From NCBI GenBank assembly GCA_021805275.1, contig JAJZFQ010000031.1, positions 1 through 33,255 of the forward strand: a stretch of 33,255 nt of DNA, given 5' to 3'. Origin of the DNA: Pseudomonadota bacterium (GTDB lineage: Bacteria; Pseudomonadota; Gammaproteobacteria; Steroidobacterales; Steroidobacteraceae). The notes under the pieces were generated by a model that was not told where the DNA came from, did no database searches, and saw nothing but the letters and a program-made list of their open reading frames with translations. A program made the position numbers and the translations under genes. Positions 33,201 to 33,255 of this stretch are shown here, one piece after another; position 1 is the first letter of the stretch; each line of letters begins with the position of its first letter.

Positions 33201-33255
33201 AGGCAGCGTACGCCGATGAATCGGACCGCGCAAGCGATGTGAGGACGGCCTTGCG
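33201..33255. other. Right edge, nothing recognised
   Basis: The last 55 bases contain no gene start or RNA motif that I can support; the promoter of the btuM operon probably lies here or just beyond. Confidence 0.4.

Noticed and set aside
1..33255. CRISPR arrays, insertion sequences, integrases, rRNA
   Set aside because: No regularly spaced repeats, transposase or integrase motifs, or rRNA sequences were seen on either strand.

Overview
The window is high-GC bacterial DNA, most likely from a gammaproteobacterium of the Nevskiales/Steroidobacterales/Xanthomonadales type. The clues are a BipA start, DUF6491- and DUF6763-type proteins, a type-2 ferredoxin-NADP reductase beside a TesB thioesterase, a proBA pair, and a cobalamin operon in Pseudomonas-like gene order. 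The lineage is an inference from gene content. All product names come from motifs read by eye, not from database searches.

Layout. 1-7.97 kb: housekeeping genes, namely the start of typA/bipA, an ABC exporter, a DUF6491 lipoprotein, glgB, a glycerophosphodiesterase, a small Cys-containing protein, FNR2 and tesB. 8.0-12.3 kb, minus strand: two unrecognised membrane proteins, an FAD-linked 2-hydroxyacid dehydrogenase, a ferritin-like/VIT1 fusion and a very acidic DUF6763 protein. 12.4-14.8 kb: proB-proA, with proB possibly leaderless. 14.8-20.5 kb, minus strand: a compact molybdenum-cofactor operon (secreted protein, moeA, moaA, moaC, mobA::moaD, moaE::moeB::rhodanese). Both molybdopterin synthase subunits are fused to other pathway enzymes. 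20.5-22.0 kb: no convincing gene apart from tRNA-Arg(TCG).

22.0-33.2 kb is a vitamin B12 uptake and late-assembly locus bracketed by two cobalamin riboswitches. The plus-strand one precedes btuB (outer-membrane receptor). The minus-strand one lies upstream of btuM, followed by bluB, a 51-aa ORF, cbiB, cobD, a 61-aa remnant at the cobQ position, cobU, a 47-aa ORF, cobT, cobS, cobC and pduX. Together these genes can bring in corrinoids (BtuB, BtuM), make the lower ligand from FMN (BluB, CobT), make the aminopropanol linker from threonine (PduX, CobD, CbiB) and join the parts (CobU, CobS, CobC). No corrin-ring genes are present, and cobQ appears to have been reduced by an internal deletion to a stub that keeps its start and its ATGA junctions. 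This suggests a lineage that moved from full synthesis towards scavenging or remodelling.

Most worth checking: the two molybdopterin fusions, the cobQ stub, the two tightly coupled small ORFs in the B12 operon, and the roughly 540-nt structured leader between the second riboswitch and btuM.
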